Assembly: GCF_002007105.1 (NCBI RefSeq)
Contig: NZ_MVBC01000002.1
Coordinates: forward strand, 186,001-250,000
DNA length: 64,000 bases
DNA from: Hymenobacter sp. CRA2
Lineage (GTDB): Bacteria > Bacteroidota > Bacteroidia > Cytophagales > Hymenobacteraceae
Direction of reading: 5' to 3'
A program made the translations under genes and the position numbers. Below the pieces are notes generated by a model. That model did no database searches. It was not told the origin of the DNA and saw only the letters and a list, made by a program, of their open reading frames with translations. This document shows positions 34,618 through 43,498 of this stretch, piece after piece (position 1 is the first letter of the stretch; each line of letters starts with the position of its first letter).

Positions 34618-34754
34618 TGGGGAGGAGAATCAGCAGGAAAGTAAGCCTAGGTACGAAAAAAGCGGGCTGACGGTGTAGTTAGCCGCGAATTTTGTACCAA
34701 ATGGCTGCATGTTGGCCCGTACGCAAGGCGGCCGTAACAGTTGCGCTTACGCAC

Positions 34755-35477
34755 TTAGAGCAAGCCGATTTCCAGCCCGAGTACCCAGCGAGGCGGTTCG
34801 GGATACGTAGCAGCCAGCGGCCCCCGGAACGTGTCGCTGAGACGGTAGCGGCCAGACAGGGCAAAACGCTGACTGCCCAGCCGCGCGCCCACCCCGTATT
34901 GCCAGCGCCGGCAGTAGGCCAGGCCGGTTTCGGTGGTTTTCTGGCGCCGGGCAGTTCCGCCTGCGGGTTCGTCGTCGGTGTGGTGGGCAGTGCCGGCTAC
35001 CCAGCCGCCCCAGCCAGACAGGTCGAGGTAGCGGCCCACGGTGTTGCCCCGCCGGTCGAAGCGCAGCCGGGCCCAGCCTTCCAGATCGAGGCGGTGCAGC
35101 ACCAGCGACTCGCTTTTGTGCAGGGTAGCGGTGGGCAACACCTTGGCTTCGTTCTGCCGGAGCGCGTACTGCAGCCGCACGTAGCGCACATCGGCTCCTA
35201 TGGCAAACAGCGGCGTGAGCTGCAGCTTTTCGCGCAGGCCAAGCTGCACTTCCGAAGAGGCCCAGGAGCGTAACTCCGCGCCGGGGTGCGCTGGCTGCCC
35301 GAGCACGGGCAGCCAGCCGCCGTACAGGTGCCGAAAATGCCGGCGGTGCGGACCGTAGTTCTGCCGCGCGGTATCGGCGGCTACTTCGGTGCTGAGCAGG
35401 GGGCGCTGGGCCTGGGCCGGGACGGCACCGACCAGCAAGGCGGCCATCAGCAGCGACGACAACAGGGCGTGTTTCAT
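34755..35477 (-). CDS. outer-membrane beta-barrel-like protein
   Basis: 240 residues. The signal peptide MKHALLSSLLMAALLVGAVP to AQAQ is followed by alternating polar/hydrophobic strands (SEVQLGLREKLQLTPLFAIG, DVRYVRLQYALRQNE, LVLHRLDLEGWARLRFDR, YLDLSGWGGWVAG, RFALSGRYRLSDTFRG) and a final WVLGLEIGLL, a pattern typical of 8-10-stranded barrels. Its ATG overlaps the stop of the upstream subtilase gene by four bases (ATGA), so their translation is coupled. The pair may export or retain the protease, but that is inference. Confidence 0.72.
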   Translation of the reverse strand: MKHALLSSLLMAALLVGAVPAQAQRPLLSTEVAADTARQNYGPHRRHFRHLYGGWLPVLGQPAHPGAELRSWASSEVQLGLREKLQLTPLFAIGADVRYVRLQYALRQNEAKVLPTATLHKSESLVLHRLDLEGWARLRFDRRGNTVGRYLDLSGWGGWVAGTAHHTDDEPAGGTARRQKTTETGLAYCRRWQYGVGARLGSQRFALSGRYRLSDTFRGPLAATYPEPPRWVLGLEIGLL

Positions 35478-37261
35478 GGCAGCTTCTGTTCAGTGGTGTA
35501 GCCGCGGTAGTGCACCCGCAGCACGTCGCCGGGGCTCCAGCTGCCCGCGGGCAGGCGCAGCACCGCCCGCTGCGACACTTCCAGTACCTCGTAGCGGCGC
35601 AGGCGGCCGCGGGCGTCGGCCAGGTGCCAGTAGCAGTAATCGGGGTACGGCAGTGGCAGGGGTACGCTGTTCGGCTCGCCGTTGCCGGGGCGGTTGGCGA
35701 GGGTTTTCTCCCGGCCGGGCCGCGGCACCGGCGGCGGCGTGCGGCTCGAGCCCGCCAGCGCACCTACCGCTCCTACCGAATCGGTGAACAGTGGCAGCGG
35801 CCGCAGCGCCAGCGTGGCTTCGGGCCGAATAACTACCTGCACTGCCGCCTCGCCGGGTATGATATCCAGCGTGGGCGCGGGCGCTGAGGCCGGCTGCAGG
35901 CAGCGGCCGGCCTGGGGCAGCCCGTAGCCATGGGCGTAGTCGTAATACGGATAGAGCGTGGCCGAGCTTTCGAGCAGGCGAAACAGCTCCATGGCCTTCA
36001 GCTCCCGGCGCTGCTGCCACACGCAGGCGGCCAGGCCCGCTACCAGCGGGCTGGCAAACGAGGTGCCTTCCAGTTCCTGCACATCGCCGCCGGGCGTGGC
36101 CGTCATCACCACCCCGAAGGCCGTCACATTGGGCTTGCGCCTTCCGCCCACCGCCGGGCCGCAGGAGCTGAAGTCGGCCGTCAGCCAGGTGTCGGGGTCG
36201 AGGGCCCCCACGGCCAGCACCGAATCGGCATCGGCGGGCGTACCGATGATGCGCCACCGCTCGTCGTCGCCGTCGTTGCCGGCGGCGCACACCACCAGCA
36301 GGCCCTTGCCGGCGGCCATGTTTGCGGCCCGGGCCACCAGGCTGGTGCGGCCGTCCATCTGCTCGCGGAAGTAGCGCGTGTCGGTGTAGCCCAGGGAAGA
36401 GTTGATGATGTCGGCGCCGAGGCGGTCGGCCCACTCAGCGGCGGCCAGCCAGGCTTCCTCCTCGCCGTAGGTTTCACGGGCCAGCAGTTCGGTACGGGCC
36501 AGCAGGTATTCGGCCTGTGGGGCCAAGCCCAGCGGCGTGCCATCGGTGAGGCGGCCGGCCAGGCAGGCCAGCACTTCGGTGCCGTGCGAGCCGCCGCGAA
36601 ACACCTCGGGGCGGTGGCGCATGAAGTCCTGGGTGGCCACCACGCGTTTTTCGCGCAGCAAGTGCGCCAGCGCGGGGTGCCGATCGGCGCCCGTGAAGCC
36701 CACATCGAGCACGGCAATGCGCAGGCCGCGGCCGTCGAGGCCCTGGCGGCGCAGTACTTCGCCGCCAAGGGTGCGCGTTTGGCGCTGGGCCAGCTGCCGC
36801 TCATCGGCAGTGAGGCGGGGCGTGCTATCGGGCGGGGCTACTACTGACCGCGCCGTGGCCCTGCGGCTGGCAGGCTGCTGCGCCCGCGCCGGCATGGGCG
36901 CCACCGACTTCACGCCCGGCAGCTGGCGCAGAGCGGCTACCTGGGCGGGCGTGGCCCAGCAGGCCACGGCGTTGAACCACCGGCTCACCCCCGCCACGGA
37001 ATCGACGCCGGCCTGCACTTGGCCTAGGTAATCCGGGCGCAACGGAAAGTCAGTAGTATCGGCGGCGGGCAGGTGCTGGCGGCGGCGGCGGGCCTGAGCT
37101 TCGGGCGAAAAGTAGGTGGCCGCATCGAAGCGCACGCCGTGCTTGTCGCGCAGAAACACCCAATACTTGGCCGGCGGCGCGGCAGGACGCGGGGCATCCG
37201 CCAGCGGCCGCGGCAGGGCGGCGAGCATCAGGAGGCCAGCGGAAAGCAGACGAAGTAGCAC
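35474..37261 (-). CDS. secreted subtilisin-like serine peptidase (S8)
   Basis: 595 residues. The GTG start gives MLLRLLSAGLLMLAALPRPL as signal peptide, then a propeptide (about 25-165) with VFLRDKHGVRFDAATYFSPE. The catalytic triad is complete: Asp 186 (IAVLDVGFTG), His 226 (GGSHGTEVLA), Ser 401 (EGTSFASPLVAG), with oxyanion Asn 329 (CAAGNDGD). The C-terminal 150 residues are Pro-rich followed by a beta region (YCYWHLADARGRLRRYEVLE) and end without a recognised T9SS tail. Acts outside the cytoplasm. Its stop overlaps the start of the barrel-like gene by four bases. Confidence 0.92.
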   Translation of the reverse strand: MLLRLLSAGLLMLAALPRPLADAPRPAAPPAKYWVFLRDKHGVRFDAATYFSPEAQARRRRQHLPAADTTDFPLRPDYLGQVQAGVDSVAGVSRWFNAVACWATPAQVAALRQLPGVKSVAPMPARAQQPASRRATARSVVAPPDSTPRLTADERQLAQRQTRTLGGEVLRRQGLDGRGLRIAVLDVGFTGADRHPALAHLLREKRVVATQDFMRHRPEVFRGGSHGTEVLACLAGRLTDGTPLGLAPQAEYLLARTELLARETYGEEEAWLAAAEWADRLGADIINSSLGYTDTRYFREQMDGRTSLVARAANMAAGKGLLVVCAAGNDGDDERWRIIGTPADADSVLAVGALDPDTWLTADFSSCGPAVGGRRKPNVTAFGVVMTATPGGDVQELEGTSFASPLVAGLAACVWQQRRELKAMELFRLLESSATLYPYYDYAHGYGLPQAGRCLQPASAPAPTLDIIPGEAAVQVVIRPEATLALRPLPLFTDSVGAVGALAGSSRTPPPVPRPGREKTLANRPGNGEPNSVPLPLPYPDYCYWHLADARGRLRRYEVLEVSQRAVLRLPAGSWSPGDVLRVHYRGYTTEQKLP

Positions 37262-37432
37262 TAGGGAGACGAAGCGGGAAACGTGCCGAAAAATACGCCG
37301 GAAAAGCCAGCCAGCCCAACGACGGCGCAGCTGGTGGGCACAACTCGCCGCTGTCGAGCTGCGTAACCGGCCCCAAACACACCGCCGGGCCTGCCGGGGC
37401 CGGGGCGCTTTTGTTCACCCACGTTTTCCTCC

Positions 37433-38263
37433 ATGAACCTCGTCTTTTCCCGCGGCCTGCTGGCCGCCTCGTTGCTGGCCGCCGGCACCCTGGCGCCCGG
37501 CTGCGTATCGCAGAAGAAATACACTGCCCTGCAAACCCAATACAGCGAGCTGACCAAATCACGCGACCAGCTTCAAGTGGAAAAAAGCTCGCTGGAGCAG
37601 GAAAAAGCCCGCACCGAAGAGGAGCTGCGCGGCCGGCTGGCCGCCCGTAGTCAGCAGGTAAACCGGCTCAACCAGAATCTGAGCGGCGCCGAAGCCCAGA
37701 ACACCCAGCTCTCGGCCGACTTGAAGGACCGGGAGCAGCGCCTGGCCGAGCTGCAGCGCAAGCTGGTCGAGAAGGACCAGGCCGTGCAGGCTCTGCGCAA
37801 GCGCGTGGCCGATGCCCTGCTCGGCTTCAACGCCCAGGACCTGCAGGTAAACATGAAAAACGGCAAGGTGTACGTGTCCTTGTCGGAGCAATTGCTGTTC
37901 AAATCGGGCTCGACCAAGGTGGACCCGCGCGGGCAAGAGGCGCTACGCAAGCTGGCCACGGCCCTGAAGGGCAACCAGGACGTGAACGTGCTGGTGGAAG
38001 GCCACACCGACAACGTGCCGATTGTCAAGGGCACGGCCGGCATGCGCGACAACTGGGACCTGTCGGTGCTGCGCGCCACCGAAATCACCCGCCTGCTGAC
38101 GGAAGCCGGCATGGCGCCGGGCCAGGTGACGCCCTCGGGCCGCTCGCAGTATGTGCCAGTGGCCCAGAACGACTCGCCGCAGAACAAGGCCCTAAACCGC
38201 CGCACCGAAATCATCCTCACGCCCAAGCTCGACGAGCTGTTTCAGATCCTGGAGCAGAACTAG
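37433..38263 (+). CDS. OmpA-family lipoprotein with coiled coil
   Basis: 276 residues. MNLVFSRGLLAASLLAAGTL to APGC is a lipoprotein signal (Cys 24). Residues about 30-125 form a coiled coil (QTQYSELTKSRDQLQVEKSS, LNQNLSGAEAQNTQLSADLK). The C-terminal OmpA-like domain binds peptidoglycan: VLVEGHTDNVPI, NWDLSVLRATEITRLLTEAG and NKALNRRTEIIL, which include the diaminopimelate-binding Asp and Arg. It resembles MotB/OmpA-type proteins and should link the outer membrane to the cell wall. Confidence 0.93.
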   Translation: MNLVFSRGLLAASLLAAGTLAPGCVSQKKYTALQTQYSELTKSRDQLQVEKSSLEQEKARTEEELRGRLAARSQQVNRLNQNLSGAEAQNTQLSADLKDREQRLAELQRKLVEKDQAVQALRKRVADALLGFNAQDLQVNMKNGKVYVSLSEQLLFKSGSTKVDPRGQEALRKLATALKGNQDVNVLVEGHTDNVPIVKGTAGMRDNWDLSVLRATEITRLLTEAGMAPGQVTPSGRSQYVPVAQNDSPQNKALNRRTEIILTPKLDELFQILEQN

Positions 38264-38283
38264 GCTCCTCCCCCTTGCTTTAG

Positions 38284-38320
38284 CAAAAAAGCCCCCGCAC
38301 TGTGGTACGGGGGCTTTTTG
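38284..38320. terminator. terminator between convergent genes
   Basis: Arms CAAAAAGCCCCCG and CGGGGGCTTTTTG around a ten-base loop, with A/T tracts on both strands. Confidence 0.85.
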
Positions 38321-38349
38321 TTTATCAGGCAGGCTGCCGTACGGCTAGC

Positions 38350-39336
38350 TTACCACAGGTCGTACTTGTTCTCGGTGTAGGTGTGGCCCTGATCGGAAGA
38401 CACCCAGGAGCTGATACGGCCGCTGATGGAGAAATCCCAGTACACGCTCGACGGGTCGCTGCCGCCGCCCATGTAGCAATCGGCAATGGTGTACTCCTGG
38501 TCGTAGTTGGTTTCGTTGTAGGCCGTGATGTTGAACGGCTTGCTGCACCAAGGCTGGGTGCTGCCGGAGATGATGGAGTTGGCATCCCCGCTGATGGCCA
38601 GATCCACCACGCGCTGCTCGCCGGCCACGCGCCACTGGCCTTTGCTGTTGCGGAACTCCAGCTTAACGGCCAGCACGAGCGCCGTGTACCAGTAGTCGAC
38701 GCCCATCCCTTGGGTGTAGATGTAGCGCTCGAACACAATTTTGCGGCGCGAGCCGCAGTCGTTCCACAGGCAGAAGTCATACTGGTACTTGCCGTCGCGG
38801 CCGTAGCTGCTGTTGGCTTGCGAGCGGGAAGCCTCGGTGTCCTGCACTTTGGTGCGGCCGGCAAAAGCCGAGCGGTGCTCCACCGTCTGGTTCTGCTGGA
38901 AGGCCAGCATGTCGGCCTGGGTCTTGAACTCGTGTACCTGGCCGGCCTTGAAGTAGTAATAGAGGTTGCCTACCTGGTATTCGCCGTTGGGGTTGATTAC
39001 CGCCGTCAGGTGGCGCGGAAAACCGAACTCCTCGCGCAGAGCGGCTGCTTCCTTGCTCGTGCTCTTGTTCAGAGAGGTAAAATTCAGGTTGGTATCCCAG
39101 GCCTTCAGCTCGGCATCCGACTTGCTGGCCAGCGTGCTGAGGATGCTGGCGAGGGTGCTCTGGTCTTTGAACACCAAGCGGCCTTCTACCACGCGCACAT
39201 CGGCCGAATCCGCCGTGGTGACAGTGGGTGTGGGTGCTACATCGGCCTCTTGCTTGGAGCAGCTGATCAGGCCGCCCATCAGGCCAAAGGCCAGGAAGGC
39301 GCTAGCAACGCGGAGTTTGATTTGTTTGTTTTTCAT
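38350..39336 (-). CDS. lipoprotein of unknown function
   Basis: 328 residues. MKNKQIKLRVASAFLAFGLM to GLISC is a lipoprotein signal, followed by an Asp/Thr linker. The body is beta-rich and unusually rich in Tyr, Ser and Trp (YQVGNLYYYFKAGQVHEFKT, YQYDFCLWNDCGSRRKIVFE, MGVDYWYTALVLAVKLEFRN, SGRISSWVSSDQGHTYTENK), like secreted Bacteroidota proteins. Cys pairs (FCLWNDC, WCSKPF, DCYMGGG) suggest disulfides. The ATG at 39336 gives the lipobox; CATCTTTG on the minus strand at 39370-39377 is a likely -7 box. Confidence 0.72.
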   Translation of the reverse strand: MKNKQIKLRVASAFLAFGLMGGLISCSKQEADVAPTPTVTTADSADVRVVEGRLVFKDQSTLASILSTLASKSDAELKAWDTNLNFTSLNKSTSKEAAALREEFGFPRHLTAVINPNGEYQVGNLYYYFKAGQVHEFKTQADMLAFQQNQTVEHRSAFAGRTKVQDTEASRSQANSSYGRDGKYQYDFCLWNDCGSRRKIVFERYIYTQGMGVDYWYTALVLAVKLEFRNSKGQWRVAGEQRVVDLAISGDANSIISGSTQPWCSKPFNITAYNETNYDQEYTIADCYMGGGSDPSSVYWDFSISGRISSWVSSDQGHTYTENKYDLW

Positions 39337-39636
39337 AGGGTAGTGTGAGAAAAAGGATGAGTACTGGCACAAAGATGCCCGCACACTCCCCTACCCAAAA
39401 GGAACAAACCGGCCGCTGAGTGACTAGGCCTTTACTTACTATTAACTGCACTACGCCTGCACACTTGCACTGAATGCAGATGCATAAACCTCATTAGCAA
39501 ATGCTGGCAGCAACGTAGTGTGCAGCTAATGTTTGTGTTTTTTCACCTCATGAAGGACATCCGGGCCGCGCGATATATCGACCTGCACTCCTCAACTTCC
39601 GCTTAGCTGCTACCACTCCCAGCAGAGCCGCTGGTA
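39337..39636. other. intergenic region, no gene seen
   Basis: About 300 bases between two minus-strand genes. The right part is AT-rich and holds no good open frame; the left part carries the CATCTTTG box (39370-39377) used by the lipoprotein gene. No hairpin, repeat or RNA gene is evident. Confidence 0.6.
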
Positions 39637-40200
39637 TTAGTGCCCTGCCAGGGCAAACTCGTGGAGGGCTTGCCACTGCCGGCCGTCGTGGCGGAAGAGC
39701 ACCAGGGAGGTGACGAGAAACGTAGCGGCGTAGCGCCGGGCGGCGAAGTCCTGCTTGAGCGCGGGCACCTGGGCGGGCGGCAGGTCGCGGGTGGCCAGGG
39801 TCATGTGCGCAGTAAAGGGGCGCGTTTCGTGCGGCACCTCGGGCAAGTCGGCGCGGCAGCGGGCCACCAGCGCAGCATGCAGCTGCTCTAGCGCTTCGGC
39901 CTGGGCCACATGCACAAAGAGCGTGCGGTGGTCGAACCAGGCAAAGTCCTGCAGACTTACCTCCGCGGGTGCCTGCGTAGCGGCAAAGTCTGCGAATACG
40001 GCTTGGGCGCGCAGCTCGAAATCGGCCGGCACGAGGCGGAAGGGCGGAATCAGGGTGATGTGCGGGGGCAGGCGCACGGCGTTGCGCGAGCCGGTGAGGC
40101 GGTGGACTTCCTGCTTCAGGGCCCAGACCTCGGCAAAGACGGGCTCGGACGGCAGGGTAGCCAGCAGGTAGAGGGCGGGTTGGGCGTCGGTTGGATTCAC
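39637..40200 (-). CDS. 2'-5' RNA ligase-family (2H phosphoesterase) protein
   Basis: 187 residues starting at GTG 40200. It has the two HxT motifs of LigT/2H phosphoesterases: LPPHITLIPP (His 47, Thr 49) and FTAHMTLATRD (His 132, Thr 134), spaced normally. Family members cyclise, ligate or hydrolyse 2',3'-phosphates on RNA. No membrane segment. It is divergent from a small membrane protein gene across 92 bases. The longer overlapping minus-strand frame 39548-40207 is in another reading frame. Confidence 0.9.
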   Translation of the reverse strand: MNPTDAQPALYLLATLPSEPVFAEVWALKQEVHRLTGSRNAVRLPPHITLIPPFRLVPADFELRAQAVFADFAATQAPAEVSLQDFAWFDHRTLFVHVAQAEALEQLHAALVARCRADLPEVPHETRPFTAHMTLATRDLPPAQVPALKQDFAARRYAATFLVTSLVLFRHDGRQWQALHEFALAGH

Positions 40201-40292
40201 GCTGCACTCTAACGCAAACGGTTGGGAAAATGCTTCCCCGGCAATGCTCCGGCCCGAGTTACGTTATTGCGGGCATCTTACTTCTTATTCCG

Positions 40293-40733
40293 ATGCCCAC
40301 GTCCCAATCCTCGCCCCACCTGACGTGGGCTTTGCTGCTGATGGCAACTTTTGGCGCCCTGCTGGGTGGGTGGTGGTTTTTCAAGCCCAGCTACGATATC
40401 AGCTACCACACCATTCCGGGCTGCCCCCAGCCGCTGACGAGCCTGATGGTCAGCCAGGTTGGTCATGACCGGGGCCTCTACCTTATTGCCGGCCGTTACG
40501 CTGCTACCGAACCGCCAACGCAGGATTACGTGTACATGGGCGACCTGAGCGGTTTCGACGCCTCCTTCCAGTGCGTTGTCACTTGTGAAAACGGCCGGCT
40601 CATCGTCAATCACTACGAAGCCTCGCTCAAGCCCAGGCCGGATTCGGGCCGCCTAACTTCTCGTCGGCTGTACTCCGAAGACTGGAGTAAGCTGCGCGCC
40701 AGCGGCCAGGGTACGCTGCTGGAGTTTTTCTAA
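40293..40733 (+). CDS. small membrane protein of unknown function
   Basis: 146 residues. After MPTSQSSPHL comes one membrane span (about 11-27, TWALLLMATFGALLGGWWFF) and a beta-rich domain outside (SYDISYHTIPGCPQPLTSLM, RGLYLIAGRYAATEPP, FQCVVTCENGRLIVNHYEAS). Three Cys (GCPQ, QCVVTC) could form a disulfide. The upstream frame to 40191 lacks a plausible start and was rejected. No family recognised. The next 190 bases carry repeat C. Confidence 0.65.
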   Translation: MPTSQSSPHLTWALLLMATFGALLGGWWFFKPSYDISYHTIPGCPQPLTSLMVSQVGHDRGLYLIAGRYAATEPPTQDYVYMGDLSGFDASFQCVVTCENGRLIVNHYEASLKPRPDSGRLTSRRLYSEDWSKLRASGQGTLLEFF

Positions 40734-40925
40734 GCCGGCCGTCATACCAAGCGCACCGAACCGAAGGTCGAAGTTGCCAAGCATCTCGCGGGTGTGGTTG
40801 AACCACTTGAAAAAGGTAGTCATGTCGAGCTTGTCGAGACATCTCGTGTGCCGACTCTTGGTAGTAACCCCACTCGTTCAACGACGAAATTACTATTCAG
40901 CGAGATGTCTCGACAAGCTCGACAT
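40734..40925. repeat. inverted-repeat element C with half copy of element A
   Basis: Bases 40737-40795 match the left half of repeat A closely (CCGGCCGTCATNCNNAGC, then GAACCGNAGGTCGAAGT). Next come perfect 25-base inverted arms at 40822-40846 and 40901-40925 (ATGTCGAGCTTGTCGAGACATCTCG and complement) with 54 bases between. No protein is encoded. It lies between a small membrane protein gene and the convergent M28 peptidase gene. Confidence 0.75.
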
Positions 40926-40950
40926 AACGTTCTGCTGGCTTCTTAAACGG

Positions 40951-42345
40951 CTACAGCCCGTACTTGCTCAGCAGGTAGATCAACGAGGCCATGCCGGCGC
41001 CGCCCAGCTCCAGCTCGCGGCGGTGCACTTTGTCGAAGGTGTCGGCGGCGGTGTGGTGGATGTCGAAGTAGCGCTGCGAGTCGCAGTCGTAGCCGATCAG
41101 CGCCGTGGCTTGGCCTTTCAGCGGGCCAATATCGGTGCCGCCGTGGCCGGCCGCAATGTCGCCGGCGTGGTAGGGCGCCAGCAGCGGAGCCCACTGCTGC
41201 ACCTTGGCTACGGTGGCCGGCGAGGCGGCTTCTACCCCGAAGCCGCGGGGCGTGAAGCCGCCGCCGTCGGACTCAATGGCGGCCACGTGCTTCTCGCCGG
41301 CGGCTTTGGCCAGCTCAGCGTACTTGATGCCGCCGCGGTTGCCGTTTTCCTCGTTTATGAAGAGCACGGCGCGCACGGTGCGCTCGGGGCGCAGGCCGGT
41401 GGCCAGCAGCAGGCGCAGGGCCTCCATGCTCTGCACGCAGCCGGTGCCGTCGTCGTGGGCACCCTGGGCCAGGTCCCAGGAATCGAGGTGGCCGCCCACG
41501 GTGATGATTTCGTTGGGGTACTTCGAGCCCTTCACCTCCCCTACCACGTTATAGGATTTCACGTCGGGCAGGGTCTGGCAGGCCATTTCCAGCTCAAACT
41601 CCACCGCGGGGTTCTGCTTCAGCTCAGCGCTGAGGCGGTCGGCGGCCAGGGTACTGAGAGCCGCGGCCGGAATCTTGGTCACTTTGTCGTCGTAGCGGGT
41701 GGTGCCGGTGTGCGGGTTGTCGTCCTTGGCCGAAGTCATGGAGCGCACCAGGGCCCCCACAGCGCCGCGCTTGGCGGCCTCTACCGGGCCGCGGCCGCGC
41801 TGATCCACGGCCCCGCTGTAGGCCCCACCCGGCTCGATGAGCTTGTCGTCGAAGGGGCGGTTGAAGAACACAAACTTGCCCTTCACCTGCGCGTCGGGCA
41901 GCTTGGCCAGCTCGTCCCAGCTGCGCACCTCCACCACCTGGGCCTTGAGCTTGCCACTGGTGCCCACCGAGCCGCCGAGCGCGCACAGGGCCACGTTCTG
42001 GGCTTTGCCTTTGGGGGCCTTGAAGCTGCCTTTTTCCTTGGCGCCGCGCACCCAGTGCGGCACCATCACCTCCTGCAGGTACACGCGGTCGAAGCCCAGC
42101 TTTTCCATGGTTTGCTTGCCCCACTGCACGGCCTGCTCGGCCTGCGGCGAGCCGCTCAGGCGCGGGCCGATGTTCTGGCAGAGGTAGCGCAGGTTGTCGT
42201 AGCTCTGCCCGCGCAGCAAGGCTTCGTCGTAGATTTTGCGCAGGTTCAGCGAGTCGGTTTTGGCGGCGGTCTGGGCGTGGGCGGGTGCGGCCAGCGCGGC
42301 GGCGAGCAGCAGGCCGGCGGCCGCAGTGCGGAGGTGGTGGAGCAT
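40951..42345 (-). CDS. secreted M28-family metallopeptidase
   Basis: 464 residues. The signal peptide MLHHLRTAAAGLLLAAALAA to AHAQ is followed by a PA insert region (PAEVRSWDELAKLP-like stretch) and the M28 catalytic domain with GGHLDSWDLAQGAHDDGTG (His and bridging Asp ligands), FINEENGNRGGIKYAEL (catalytic Glu and ligand), ESDGGGFTPRGF and HHTAADTFDKV (final His). Enzymes of this group are aminopeptidases or dipeptidases, and plasma glutamate carboxypeptidase is a close relative in layout. It is exported. The ATG at 42345 was chosen for the signal peptide. Confidence 0.92.
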   Translation of the reverse strand: MLHHLRTAAAGLLLAAALAAPAHAQTAAKTDSLNLRKIYDEALLRGQSYDNLRYLCQNIGPRLSGSPQAEQAVQWGKQTMEKLGFDRVYLQEVMVPHWVRGAKEKGSFKAPKGKAQNVALCALGGSVGTSGKLKAQVVEVRSWDELAKLPDAQVKGKFVFFNRPFDDKLIEPGGAYSGAVDQRGRGPVEAAKRGAVGALVRSMTSAKDDNPHTGTTRYDDKVTKIPAAALSTLAADRLSAELKQNPAVEFELEMACQTLPDVKSYNVVGEVKGSKYPNEIITVGGHLDSWDLAQGAHDDGTGCVQSMEALRLLLATGLRPERTVRAVLFINEENGNRGGIKYAELAKAAGEKHVAAIESDGGGFTPRGFGVEAASPATVAKVQQWAPLLAPYHAGDIAAGHGGTDIGPLKGQATALIGYDCDSQRYFDIHHTAADTFDKVHRRELELGGAGMASLIYLLSKYGL

Positions 42346-42453
42346 GGAGGCAGATGAAAAGCGCACGCCCAACCGGGCGCGGCACACACAGACGCAGCCG
42401 TGGTCCGGGAGTTGCGTATCCCGGCGCCTCGCCTACGTGCTGGCCACAAATAA

Positions 42454-42502
42454 ACGCCCGTCGGGGCTGGCTACCAAACCGGCAACCAGCCCCGACGGGC
42501 GT
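42454..42502 (-). terminator. terminator of the universal stress protein gene
   Basis: Seventeen-base perfect arms ACGCCCGTCGGGGCTGG and complement around a 15-base loop; on the minus strand a TTTATTTG tract follows the stem. Confidence 0.8.
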
Positions 42503-42528
42503 ATATCCGCCGTAAGCTTGCCCGGCGC

Positions 42529-43395
42529 TTATACCGCGGCGGCTTTGCTTCGGGCGGGCGCCGGCGCGGGCGCGGGCTCGGCCACAGGCAGCAGCAACAC
42601 CGGCAGCGTGGCCTGGCGCAGTACCCGGGCCGTGACGCTGCGGTGAAACAGCTGCCCCAGGAAGCTGCGACGCCGGGCCAGCAGCACCAGCAGGTTGGCG
42701 TTGCGCTCGGCGGCCGTCTGCAGCAGGCCGGCTTCGGGCGTTTGGGCCAGCGGTTGGTAGAAGCTCACTTCCGTATCGCCGGGCACCAGGCCGCTGGCTT
42801 GCACCGCGCGCAGCACCTCGTTGCGGCTCAGGCTGCTGTCGGGCGTGGTGGTGTAGGTGATGGTGGGCACGGCCTGCCAGGTGGCGAGCAGCTCCTGAAA
42901 CACAGTGCTGGCAGGGTCGCGCACCGCAAAGGCTTCGCCATCCACGCCGACTACTACACGGCGCGGGGGCAGCAGGGCGGCCGTTTCGGGCACGAGCAGC
43001 GCGGGGTAGGCGCTGTGGCGCAGCAGCGGCAGGGCGCGGTTGGCCAGCATGGCGTCGAAGTAGTTTTCGGTGGCCGTCAGGCCCAGCACCAGCAGCAGGG
43101 GCTGGTAGCGGGCCACGGCCGCTTCCAGGGCTTCGCCGAAGGCCCCGTCGACTACCTCTACCGTGGTGGGCACCAGCATTTCCTCGGCAATGGCGCGCAG
43201 GGCATCGGTCACTTGCTCCCGGTCGCAAGGCAGCACGTCGGTCAGGGCCAGGCCGGTTTCGGCGGGCAGCACCGGCGGCTGGTACACGTGCAGGAGCACC
43301 ACGCGGGCGCCCAGCGGGCCGGCGAGTTGGGCAGCGTAGCGGCGGGCGCGCTCGGCCGCCGGCGAAAGGTTGGTGAGTACGACGAGGTTGTCCAT
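42529..43395 (-). CDS. tandem universal stress protein (UspA family)
   Basis: 288 residues, two Usp domains. The first has MDNLVVLTNLSPAAERARRY and VVLLHVYQPP; the second VVVGVDGEAFAVRDPASTVF and a C-terminal LLVLLARRRSFLGQLFHRSV with TLPVLLLPV. The second domain lacks a clean GxxG(9)GS/T ATP-binding signature, so nucleotide binding is uncertain. These proteins help survival under starvation, oxidative or membrane stress. The ATG at 43395 was chosen over 43455 because it begins the Usp fold. Confidence 0.9.
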   Translation of the reverse strand: MDNLVVLTNLSPAAERARRYAAQLAGPLGARVVLLHVYQPPVLPAETGLALTDVLPCDREQVTDALRAIAEEMLVPTTVEVVDGAFGEALEAAVARYQPLLLVLGLTATENYFDAMLANRALPLLRHSAYPALLVPETAALLPPRRVVVGVDGEAFAVRDPASTVFQELLATWQAVPTITYTTTPDSSLSRNEVLRAVQASGLVPGDTEVSFYQPLAQTPEAGLLQTAAERNANLLVLLARRRSFLGQLFHRSVTARVLRQATLPVLLLPVAEPAPAPAPARSKAAAV

Positions 43396-43498
43396 GGCTG
43401 TGAGAGCGGGTTGGAATACGTCGTAAAGGTCCAGCTCGGGGGAAGCGGCGGGCATGAGCGTCGTCAGCCGAAAAGTTGATTTTGCTCAGGCCTGGCGG

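Noticed and set aside
40774-42357. Long plus-strand frame antisense to the M28 peptidase
   Set aside because: Runs through a repeat element and antisense to a well-supported gene; composition is typical of antisense readings.
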